From Actinomycetes bacterium (GTDB lineage: Bacteria > Actinomycetota > Coriobacteriia > Coriobacteriales > Coriobacteriaceae): 6,186 nucleotides of DNA. The notes below the pieces were generated by a model. It was not told where the DNA came from. It worked only from the letters and a program-made list of their open reading frames with translations, and ran no database searches. Below, one piece after another: positions 1-5,189 of the stretch. Position numbers and translations under genes: made by a program. How positions within the stretch are numbered: the stretch's first letter is position 1; every line of letters starts with the position of its first letter. The stretch is taken from NCBI GenBank assembly GCA_023441725.1, contig JAEZNV010000162.1, forward strand, positions 1-6,186. The letters run 5' to 3'.

Positions 1-2
1 AA

Positions 3-8
3 AAGAGG
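3..8 (+). promoter_or_regulatory. Probable ribosome binding site of the helicase gene
   Basis: The purine-rich AAGAGG lies 6 bases before a GTG codon at 15-17. That spacing is normal for a Shine-Dalgarno sequence. It is too close (0 bases) to serve the TTG at 9-11. This decides the start in favour of GTG at 15, provided the gene does not begin left of the window, since the frame stays open to base 1. Confidence 0.5.
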
Positions 9-14
9 TTGTCT

Positions 15-3000
15 GTGGGCCAGATTCTTTCGGCAGATGGCCCAGTCTTGATGCTGTTTGAGCAGCTTTTAGAGCTGCGCGGGACGATTGACGAACTGTT
101 CGATGGCAAGGTCGTTGTCGTGCGGAACAACCTGTTCCTTGATGGCGAGGGCGTTCCTTCTCCCGTTGATCCAGATCTGCTCGATGGCTTTGAGTCATCT
201 TTTGACGATATGACACCCGATACGACGGGACTTTCTAAGTACTACGCCAAGTCGGTAAAGGTTGGAAGTGCGCATCTTGTAACGCCGATTATTCCGGACG
301 AGTTTTCTGAGTGGGAAGTCATCGATCTATTTGATCGTGCTTCTTTTGCGCTGGGCGATGCTTCGGCAATCTCTGAGGGCGTCGTCCCTGTTTCGTCGGC
401 TCCGTTTTTGGAATACCGTTTGGGCTTGCTAGATGGCACGGCTAGCCCTGCTTCTGTTTTGGTGAACGCTCGGGAACTTGAGAGCTATAGGTCCGCCCTG
501 GAGGCGGTCGCTTCTGTTACCCATGCTCTGGGTCTATCCGTTTCCTTTGTGGCGCAGCAGGACCAAGAGGAAAAGATCGGGGAGTCGGACCGCCTGCTTT
601 CGGTGCTTCAGCATTACTGGGGCAAGGACGCCTCGTTTAGGAAGCTTCGTTTTTACAAGAACCCCGACTTTGACAACGAGATGGAAACGGTGTCTCAGGG
701 TGCTATCTCCGAGTTTGTCGTAAAGCAGGCCGAGGCTGCCCATGCGGGCTCCGTCGATTACAGGAATGTGTTTGTAACGGCGCCCACGGGTGCGGGCAAG
801 TCCATTCTGTTCCAGATTCCGGCGCTGTATCTTGCTCGGAAATATCAGCTGGTCACGTTGGTTATTGAGCCGCTGAAGGCCTTGATGATCGACCAGGTTG
901 CCAACTTGCGGAAACGTGGCGTTAAGAATGTCGTTGCCATTAACTCGGACATTCCCTATGGTGAGCGTCTAGAATCCCTCGACCGTGTTAAAAGCGGCGA
1001 GGCCTCCATCATCTACCTGTCGCCAGAGCTCTTGCTGGAGTCCTCGATCCAGGCAATTCTCAACGGCCGCGAGCCCGGTCTTGTCGTCATTGACGAGGTC
1101 CACACCGTTACCTCTTGGGGTAAAGATTTCCGCCCGGACTACTGGTATCTGGGCCCGTATCTGTCTAAGCTCCGCAAAAACGGTATGAGCTTTCCGATCT
1201 TTTGCCTTACCGCCACGGCTGTCTACGGCGGGCGCGATGATGTCGTTTCGCATACGGTCGCCGACCTGGAGCTTGGCAACTGCAAGATATTCCTGGGCAA
1301 CCCTCGTCGTAATGACATTTCCTTCGACATTGTCTGGAGAAGCAAAAGCGAGCTGCCCGGTCCCATCGAGGAGGTAAAAACCGACCTCGCTGAGCAGTGG
1401 ATTGATAAGGCCGTGCGCGACAACCGCCATGCCATTGTCTATTGCCCCTATCAGAGCCATGTCAATGCGATCATCGATCAACGCAGCGTTTCTAATTCTA
1501 AGGTTTTGGGTTATCACGGCGGCAAAGATGCCGCGTACAAGAAGATCGTTCAAGACGCGTTTGCGTCGGGTAGCTGCAGGGTGCTTGTGAGCACCAAGGC
1601 GTTTGGCATGGGTATCGATATCGACGACATCGATGCCGTGTACCACTATGCGCCGACGGGCAATCTGTCCGACTATATTCAGGAAATTGGTCGTGGCGGT
1701 CGCAAGCGCGGCTTGGGGGCCAAGGCCTGCATCGGCTTCTTTATGCAAGATGTTCGCTATTCCGAGACGCTGTATGCGCTCTCTAAGTTTAGCCAGTGGC
1801 AGCTTAAAGAGATCATGGCCAAGCTGTACGAGGTCTATGCTTCTGCGCCGCAAAATGACCGCAGCCAGAACTTCCTGGTATCGCCCAATACGTTCTCCTA
1901 CCTGTTTACGAACGAGAAGGATGAGGACCGCAAGACCAATCGCGTTAAATCGGCCCTGATGATGATCTCGCGCGACCTTGAGGATAAGTTCAACTTCCCG
2001 GTTATCGTCGTGCGCCCCAAGGTGTCGTATACCAAGCAGTTTGTTTGCATTGAGCAGGCTGCCGAGCATAGCTTTGCCACGTCCTACGGCAAGTATTTGC
2101 GAAAGATCAGCGAGGCCCATACGCGCTACGAGAATCGCGCGGGGCAGCATGCCGTCAAGATTTCGGACATGGGTGCAATCTATGAGCTCAACGTTGGCGA
2201 CATGTGGGCCAACGAGTTTAGTGACCTAACCTTTGCCGATTTTAAGCGCCAGCTTTTTACAGGCAAGATTTGTTCGCCGACAGGGGAGCCCGCGCTTTCG
2301 AACCGCCTTGCGCTCGACATTAATTACTCCATGCCGTTTGATGAGGCGACGTCGACGCTGTCTGCATTTGCCGAGGCACTGCACAAGTCGTTTATGAGCT
2401 TGGCGCGTGAGGGCGATTTTTCGGAGAAGGAGTTTACGAAAGAGCTCACCCATCAGCTTGAGGGGACGTCTTTGGAGGTTAAGAAGCCGTCTGCGCTGTT
2501 GAATGCGTTTGTACGCCCGGTCGATAGTGGCGGGCACTTTGGATCCGACCGGTCCTTTAAATGCATCAAACGATTCAATAAGTCTTCGAGGAATACCTAT
2601 AGCCGCGTGCAGGATGTTCGCTATGGCGTTATCGGGCGCGAGCTTCAGGCAGCCATGAGCAATCTGACCCAGACGCTGGGGAGGTTGCAGCCTCCTGAGG
2701 GAAGCAAGCATTGCAGGCGCTATCTGGATAACAAGGCGCTCGACGCTCGCTATGCGCTGGCCGAGATCTTGGAGATTCTCAAGCTTGCCACGTACACGGT
2801 AAAGGGCGGCGACAATCCAGAGATCTTCATTCGTCTCAACGATGCCTCGAAGGTCAAGGCGTTGGCCTCGGACAACAGGTATTCCAACGGCGTGTTGCGT
2901 GAGCTTAACGATCGCCACGAGTATTCGTCCAAGGTTATTAGGGGCTTCTTCCGCTCCACCATGAGCGATTCCGAGCGATGGGATGTGGTTGAGGAGTACT

Positions 3001-3488
3001 TCTTGGGCAATGACGACTACGTTGCTCAGGTTCTGGGCATCGATGAGAAGCCGGCGGACGAGTCTGCCAAGGCGGCTCCCAAGGTTAGGCATGCGGTTGC
3101 TAAGCGGCCTACCGGCCTCTCGACATCCATCGTGGCTGAAGGGGCTTCCTATGAGGGCAAGCCGTACTTCCGCGTGTGGAAGGACCTGCTCAACAGCTGT
3201 TCTGTGGGTCAGGAGATCACCGACGTCCAAAAGCTGAAAGAGTTGGTCAAGAGCAGTAAGCTAGAGATGCCTCGCAAAGACGCGGTGGTCAGTATTGAGA
3301 GCACCGACTTTAAACTGCATCCCGCCCTGTTGTGGAAGAAGAGCCGCGTGATGCTCTTTAGCGCCTCGCGTGCCGATGAGTTTGCCCACACTCAGGACAT
3401 CGACTGGAAGTGCTTCATTCTGGGCCAGGGAGAGGGCATAGAGGCGATTGCCGACGCACTCGAAAACGCTCCTAAAGAGGCTAAATAG
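15..3488 (+). CDS. Large RecQ-like superfamily 2 DNA helicase with unrecognised flanking domains
   Basis: An ATP-dependent helicase, probably acting on DNA. Numbering starts at GTG 15. Residues 1 to about 195 match nothing I recognise. A RecQ-type core follows at about 195-600: a motif-0-like YWGKDASFR with a later Gln (228), Walker A TAPTGAGKS (255-263, Lys262), motif Ia PLKALMIDQV, DEVH box (360-363), the RecQ-type aromatic loop SWGKDFRPDY just after it, motif III TATA (399-402), motif V STKAFGMGID (526-535) and motif VI QEIGRGGRKRG (from Gln556, arginine finger region). About 550 C-terminal residues follow. They have no RecQ zinc-binding cysteine cluster and no recognisable HRDC domain, but include NPEIFIRLND (934-943) and an acidic segment ERWDVVEEYFLG. 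Ordinary RecQ is about 600-700 residues, so this is not housekeeping RecQ. Long helicases of this kind are common in phage-defence islands, but no partner gene is visible here. The frame is open to base 1, so the true start could lie upstream. Confidence 0.9.
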   Translation: MGQILSADGPVLMLFEQLLELRGTIDELFDGKVVVVRNNLFLDGEGVPSPVDPDLLDGFESSFDDMTPDTTGLSKYYAKSVKVGSAHLVTPIIPDEFSEWEVIDLFDRASFALGDASAISEGVVPVSSAPFLEYRLGLLDGTASPASVLVNARELESYRSALEAVASVTHALGLSVSFVAQQDQEEKIGESDRLLSVLQHYWGKDASFRKLRFYKNPDFDNEMETVSQGAISEFVVKQAEAAHAGSVDYRNVFVTAPTGAGKSILFQIPALYLARKYQLVTLVIEPLKALMIDQVANLRKRGVKNVVAINSDIPYGERLESLDRVKSGEASIIYLSPELLLESSIQAILNGREPGLVVIDEVHTVTSWGKDFRPDYWYLGPYLSKLRKNGMSFPIFCLTATAVYGGRDDVVSHTVADLELGNCKIFLGNPRRNDISFDIVWRSKSELPGPIEEVKTDLAEQWIDKAVRDNRHAIVYCPYQSHVNAIIDQRSVSNSKVLGYHGGKDAAYKKIVQDAFASGSCRVLVSTKAFGMGIDIDDIDAVYHYAPTGNLSDYIQEIGRGGRKRGLGAKACIGFFMQDVRYSETLYALSKFSQWQLKEIMAKLYEVYASAPQNDRSQNFLVSPNTFSYLFTNEKDEDRKTNRVKSALMMISRDLEDKFNFPVIVVRPKVSYTKQFVCIEQAAEHSFATSYGKYLRKISEAHTRYENRAGQHAVKISDMGAIYELNVGDMWANEFSDLTFADFKRQLFTGKICSPTGEPALSNRLALDINYSMPFDEATSTLSAFAEALHKSFMSLAREGDFSEKEFTKELTHQLEGTSLEVKKPSALLNAFVRPVDSGGHFGSDRSFKCIKRFNKSSRNTYSRVQDVRYGVIGRELQAAMSNLTQTLGRLQPPEGSKHCRRYLDNKALDARYALAEILEILKLATYTVKGGDNPEIFIRLNDASKVKALASDNRYSNGVLRELNDRHEYSSKVIRGFFRSTMSDSERWDVVEEYFLGNDDYVAQVLGIDEKPADESAKAAPKVRHAVAKRPTGLSTSIVAEGASYEGKPYFRVWKDLLNSCSVGQEITDVQKLKELVKSSKLEMPRKDAVVSIESTDFKLHPALLWKKSRVMLFSASRADEFAHTQDIDWKCFILGQGEGIEAIADALENAPKEAK

Positions 3489-3489
3489 G

Positions 3490-3504
3490 AGTCGCGGCGA
3501 CTTT
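3490..3504 (+). terminator. Weak hairpin after the helicase stop codon
   Basis: AGTCG/CGACT pairs around a CGG loop (stem bases 3490-3494 and 3498-3502) and is followed by only three T residues. It could be a poor intrinsic terminator for the helicase mRNA. The strong hairpin just downstream (3518-3537) lacks a T tract on the plus strand and so does not replace it. Confidence 0.25.
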
Positions 3505-3510
3505 ACGTAT

Positions 3511-3537
3511 AAAAAATGCCGGGGGACATCCCCCGGC
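3511..3537 (-). terminator. Intrinsic terminator of RNA1
   Basis: On the minus strand, stem GCCGGGGG/CCCCCGGC (3530-3537 with 3518-3525) has a 4-base loop and is followed by A and six T (3516 to 3511). The T tract exists only on the minus strand, so the terminator is directional. Confidence 0.8.
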
Positions 3538-3566
3538 TCTTGGAGGTCCCTCTATTCGAGGGTACC
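3511..3566 (-). ncRNA. RNA1: first copy of a compact structured small RNA
   Basis: A predicted 56-nt transcript starting with GG, placed 7 bases after its -10 box. The RNA begins with a hairpin: GGU, bulged A, CCCUC, loop GAAUA, GAGGG, ACC. The linker UCCAAGA follows, then a perfect 8-bp stem GCCGGGGG/CCCCCGGC with a 4-base loop, and AUUUUUU. The same order occurs in three further copies in this window, with paired changes in the stems and a constant linker. No protein gene lies downstream in its own direction: it points at the 3' end of the helicase gene and stops 22 bases short of that stop codon. It is therefore a stand-alone RNA, a remnant of an RNA-gene cassette, or a barrier to antisense transcription. 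Confidence 0.7.
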
Positions 3567-3572
3567 GACCTA

Positions 3573-3601
3573 TTTATACTATGAGACGAGCGCTTCGTCT
3601 A
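3573..3601 (-). promoter_or_regulatory. Promoter of RNA1
   Basis: On the minus strand, TAGACG (3601-3596, 4 of 6 to the -35 consensus), a 17-base spacer and TATAAA (3578-3573, 5 of 6 to the -10 consensus). The spacer contains TCTCAT, also found just before the -10 of RNA2 and RNA3. The -35 is weaker than in the sister copies, where it is TTGAAA. Confidence 0.55.
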
Positions 3602-3628
3602 GGCGGTAACGATGCGCCCGTCTCATAG
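3579..3628. repeat. Inverted repeat covering the RNA1 promoter
   Basis: CTATGAGACG at 3579-3588 and CGTCTCATAG at 3619-3628 are perfect 10-bp arms. After one mismatch they continue with GCGC (3590-3593)/GCGC (3614-3617). The left arm is the spacer of the RNA1 promoter, so the dyad could be an operator or a cruciform-forming site. It could also be the trace of a once divergent second copy. Confidence 0.6.
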
Positions 3629-3666
3629 AGGCCCCCAGACGTACCTTCTTGCCTAACTCTGCCAAT

Positions 3667-3701
3667 GATTGTGGCAAAGGGATGGCCCCTTTGTCACAAT
3701 C
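3667..3701 (+). repeat. 15-bp hairpin with one G-U pair
   Basis: GATTGTGGCAAAGGG (3667-3681) and CCCTTTGTCACAATC (3687-3701) pair across a 5-base loop. There is a single G-U wobble (3674/3694) if the plus strand is transcribed; it would be a C-A mismatch on the other strand. No T tract follows, so it is not a standard terminator. It lies 160 bases before the acidic small gene and could be an operator or a dispersed palindromic repeat. Confidence 0.65.
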
Positions 3702-3847
3702 CCAATGTCAATCGGCCGCTATATCATGAATCTTGTGCAAAACGAAACTTAACGGCACGGTGCGGCACTTAAAAGCGCAAACCAAGCCCTATCGGTCTGC
3801 TTTCACATGTTTGGGGCGTACGGTTTGTTCGGTCGCGATTGCCCGGT

Positions 3848-3853
3848 AGGAGG
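3848..3853 (+). promoter_or_regulatory. Ribosome binding site of the small acidic gene
   Basis: A full AGGAGG lies 7 bases before ATG 3861. It fixes the start there, rather than at the in-frame ATG at 3807, which has no such sequence before it. Confidence 0.85.
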
Positions 3854-3860
3854 TTTCACC

Positions 3861-4073
3861 ATGAAGATCGACGTTGATGTAGATCGGTTGCGCGAGAGCC
3901 TGCTCGATCGCGCTGGGAGCGCGGCGGGCGTGGGCTTTCCGGCCGCCATGCTCGACGTAGTGGATATCGAGGATGAGTCCCCTCAAGAGCTTCTAGACCG
4001 AGCCGAACGCGAAGGCCTCGACCTCCGCGACTTTGCCGTCGAAGACGATTGCGGAGCGTCTGACGACTGGTAA
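3861..4073 (+). CDS. Small acidic protein of unknown function (70 residues)
   Basis: I do not recognise a named family. The protein has 21 Asp/Glu against 7 Arg/Lys in 70 residues, no signal peptide, no membrane segment and a single Cys (position 65). It looks cytosolic and mostly helical, beginning MKIDVDVDRLRESLLDRAG; a central stretch VGFPAAMLDVVDIEDESPQE leads into a second likely helix, LLDRAEREGLDLRDF. Small proteins of similar style, with a Gly-Phe-Pro turn and a final 'glycine-leucine-aspartate-leucine' segment, are familiar to me from Coriobacteriia, but that is memory and not a search. The start is chosen from the perfect Shine-Dalgarno sequence. I see no convincing promoter in 3702-3847. 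The gene converges on the DUF3800 gene with only 7 bp (CCCCGGG) between stop codons, leaving no room for a terminator. Confidence 0.75.
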   Translation: MKIDVDVDRLRESLLDRAGSAAGVGFPAAMLDVVDIEDESPQELLDRAEREGLDLRDFAVEDDCGASDDW

Positions 4074-4080
4074 CCCCGGG

Positions 4081-4758
4081 TCAGTTCATCCTTTTCTTCC
4101 TGAGATATAAGAGAAATCCCTTTTTGAACGTCCTTCGGGTTCCAAAAAATAGTCGATCAGTCTTTGTATCTTCCTTGCTGTCAAACTTGATAGCCGTTAG
4201 CTCGATCGTACAGATGTAGTCAGCAACTTGGAATAGCCGGTAGGCTCGTGGTGTGGCTTCTCGGTATACGATGACATCCCTTGCTAGAACGTACTCAAGC
4301 GCAGAATGAATGACCTCCGTTACAATCGGTTGGCCGTTGTCGTAGTAAATCTTAACGGTGTCGTATCGCTGGAAGAATTCCAGATGGTCGAAAAGTTCAA
4401 CTGTGAGGTCTCGCCTCATTCTCTCCGCGAGACCGTTTTGATTGCCGGCGAATTCGCTCATTCGGTATTGCAGACAGAGATAGCGTATGGGGAGATGCTG
4501 AATGAACGCGCGAAATGCGCTCAACATGTGCCTTCGCTGCTCTTTGGGAAGATCTTTGTAGTCGCCGTTTCCATTCAATAGGGGTCCTGCATGAAAAGGC
4601 GTATTGGGAAGCGAGGACTGCGACAGGGCGCGCTCGTAGCGGTCAATGCGTTCAACGATTGCATCGTTTTGATCGTGAAAAACGAGGGTGACGAGGTAGT
4701 AGTTAGAGACGCCTCCGAGGTCGCCAGATTCGTCAACAAAGACGGAGAGTTCGCTCAT
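4081..4758 (-). CDS. DUF3800 domain protein (225 residues)
   Basis: A complete DUF3800 protein. The family is widespread on mobile elements and in bacterial chromosomes, its biochemical role is not settled, and it is thought to have an RNase H-like fold. Visible hallmarks: N-terminal SVFVDESGD (5-13, Asp9 and Glu10), FHAGP (55-59), strand KIYYDNGQ (136-143, Asp140) and FQVADYICTIE (176-186, Asp180). The separated acidic residues Asp9, Asp140 and Asp180 are the expected cluster for such a fold. The tail is very basic (RRTFKKG and LRKKR). There is no signal peptide or membrane segment. The start is ATG 4758, six bases after GGAGG; an upstream in-frame TTG at 4779 would put the ribosome binding site inside the gene and is rejected. 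RNA2, with its own promoter and terminator, forms the 5' leader, so expression should need read-through. Base composition is lower in GC than the antiporter gene: sample 60-base lines are 38% and 52%, against 62%. Confidence 0.88.
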   Translation of the reverse strand: MSELSVFVDESGDLGGVSNYYLVTLVFHDQNDAIVERIDRYERALSQSSLPNTPFHAGPLLNGNGDYKDLPKEQRRHMLSAFRAFIQHLPIRYLCLQYRMSEFAGNQNGLAERMRRDLTVELFDHLEFFQRYDTVKIYYDNGQPIVTEVIHSALEYVLARDVIVYREATPRAYRLFQVADYICTIELTAIKFDSKEDTKTDRLFFGTRRTFKKGFLLYLRKKRMN

Positions 4759-4764
4759 GGTGGG

Positions 4765-4769
4765 CCTCC
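4765..4769 (-). promoter_or_regulatory. Ribosome binding site of the DUF3800 gene, open to sequestration
   Basis: GGAGG on the minus strand, 6 bases before ATG 4758. It lies within TGGAGGCCC (minus strand of 4762-4770), which is perfectly complementary to GGGCCTCCA in RNA2 (minus strand of 4810-4818). In a read-through mRNA the two can form a 9-bp stem closing over the terminator hairpin and hiding this site. Confidence 0.75.
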
Positions 4770-4777
4770 ATTTTTTC

Positions 4778-4806
4778 AAAAAAAATGCCGGGGGTAAGAC
4801 CCCGGC
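4778..4806 (-). terminator. Intrinsic terminator between RNA2 and the DUF3800 gene
   Basis: On the minus strand, GCCGGGG (4806-4800), a 6-base loop and CCCCGGC (4793-4787) are followed by A and eight T (4785-4778). This is the longest T tract of the four copies. It sits between promoter and coding region and so works as an attenuator for DUF3800. Confidence 0.85.
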
Positions 4807-4835
4807 TCTTGGAGGCCCCTCTTTTGGAGGGAACC
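4778..4835 (-). ncRNA. RNA2: structured small RNA forming the DUF3800 leader
   Basis: A predicted 58-nt RNA beginning with GG. The 5' hairpin is GGU, bulged U, CCCUC, loop CAAAA, GAGGG, GCC, in which the closing pair U-A of RNA1 has become U-G. The linker UCCAAGA follows, then a 7-bp stem GCCGGGG/CCCCGGC with a 6-base loop, A and eight U. The DUF3800 ribosome binding site lies 8 bases beyond the U tract, so one promoter yields either the short RNA or, by read-through, RNA plus mRNA. I recall structured 'DUF3800 RNA motifs' from comparative-genomics surveys and Rfam, placed upstream of such genes. This may be a member, but I could not compare it with those models. Confidence 0.75.
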
Positions 4836-4841
4836 ATATTC

Positions 4842-4886
4842 TTTATACCATGAGATAAGGGGTGCTTTCAAGTATAATTATAATAA
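4842..4886 (-). promoter_or_regulatory. Promoter of RNA2 and DUF3800, with AT-rich upstream element
   Basis: On the minus strand, TTGAAA (4871-4866), an 18-base spacer and TATAAA (4847-4842). A run of 15 bases with only two G/C (minus strand of 4872-4886) lies just upstream of the -35, where an UP element would be. No other promoter is visible nearer the DUF3800 start. TCTCAT occurs 2 bases before the -10 box, as in RNA1 and RNA3. Confidence 0.7.
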
Positions 4887-5015
4887 GCAAACATATGTTC
4901 GTCAAACTACCTGCGAAAAGTCCTTAGCCGCCGAGAGGTTGGGTAGAGCGGCTCGTAAATTGCTGACGCAATGGCGCCGGTGGTTTCTAGAGAACTGTTT
5001 AGTCTTGACTCGCAT

Positions 5016-5042
5016 AAAAAATGCCGGGGGACGTCCCGCGGC
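5016..5042 (-). terminator. Intrinsic terminator of RNA3
   Basis: On the minus strand, stem bases 5042-5035 pair with 5030-5023 around a 4-base loop, with one mismatch (5038/5027). An A and six T (5021-5016) follow. Confidence 0.7.
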
Positions 5043-5071
5043 TCTTGGAGGTCCCTCTATTCGAGGATACC
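5016..5071 (-). ncRNA. RNA3: third copy of the structured small RNA
   Basis: A predicted 56-nt RNA starting GG. The 5' hairpin is GGU, bulged A, UCCUC, loop GAAUA, GAGGG, ACC; the first inner pair has changed from C-G to U-G, so pairing is kept. The linker UCCAAGA is unchanged. The terminator stem GCCGCGGG/CCCCCGGC carries one C-C mismatch, the only unpaired stem change in the family. No credible protein gene follows in its direction between 5016 and RNA2, so it is either an independent RNA or a decaying copy. It is arranged head to head with RNA4. Confidence 0.65.
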
Positions 5072-5077
5072 GACTTC

Positions 5078-5106
5078 TTTATAGCATGAGATCGGACGGC
5101 TTTCAA
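5078..5106 (-). promoter_or_regulatory. Promoter of RNA3
   Basis: On the minus strand, TTGAAA (5106-5101), a 17-base spacer and TATAAA (5083-5078). The -35 and its context TTTGAAAGC match the RNA2 start region apart from one base, and TCTCAT precedes the -10. Confidence 0.65.
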
Positions 5107-5109
5107 ATG

Positions 5110-5132
5110 GCGCCATGTGGATGGGATGGCGC
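5110..5132. repeat. Dyad between the divergent RNA3 and RNA4 promoters
   Basis: GCGCCAT (5110-5116) and ATGGCGC (5126-5132) are 7-bp perfect inverted arms around 9 bases. The dyad lies upstream of both promoters, a normal place for a shared operator. Nothing identifies a binding protein. Confidence 0.4.
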
Positions 5133-5153
5133 GCCTGATAAAGCCCTCAATGA

Positions 5154-5183
5154 ATGGCATCTAACTAGCGTTCGTGATATAAA
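5154..5183 (+). promoter_or_regulatory. Promoter of RNA4
   Basis: ATGGCA (5154-5159, 4 of 6 to the -35 consensus), an 18-base spacer and TATAAA (5178-5183). From the -10 onward, 15 bases (5178-5192) are identical to the RNA3 promoter region read on the other strand. The TCTCAT spacer motif of the other three copies is absent. Confidence 0.5.
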
Positions 5184-5189
5184 GAAGTC

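Noticed and set aside
969..2150. Long open frame on the minus strand, antisense to the helicase
   Set aside because: It lies entirely within the helicase, whose catalytic motifs are intact on the plus strand. The antisense translation shows no family features. The same applies to 2226-3230.
3518..3537. Strong hairpin taken as the terminator of the helicase gene
   Set aside because: On the plus strand it is followed by TCTTGGAGG and not a T tract. The T tract is on the minus strand, so it belongs to RNA1.
3807..3860. ATG at 3807 as the start of the small acidic protein
   Set aside because: The perfect AGGAGG at 3848-3853 serves ATG 3861, and the extra 18 residues differ in character from the acidic protein.
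4306..4581. Plus-strand open frame opposite DUF3800
   Set aside because: A shadow of the DUF3800 gene, whose conserved residues are on the minus strand.
4759..4779. TTG at 4779 as the DUF3800 start
   Set aside because: It lies against the terminator T tract, has no ribosome binding site, and would place the good GGAGG inside the coding region. The ATG at 4758 fits the family N-terminus.
4938..4972. tRNA-like stretch (GGTTGGGTAGAGC resembles a D arm)
   Set aside because: No 7-base acceptor pairing, no proper anticodon stem and loop, and no T-loop consensus at the right distance. At best an old fragment, more likely chance.
3511..5092. Repeated GC-rich blocks read as a CRISPR array
   Set aside because: Only three close copies plus one divergent copy, on both strands, with unequal spacing of 0.1-1.3 kb, and protein genes between them. 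Each has a promoter and a terminator instead of regular repeat-spacer units.
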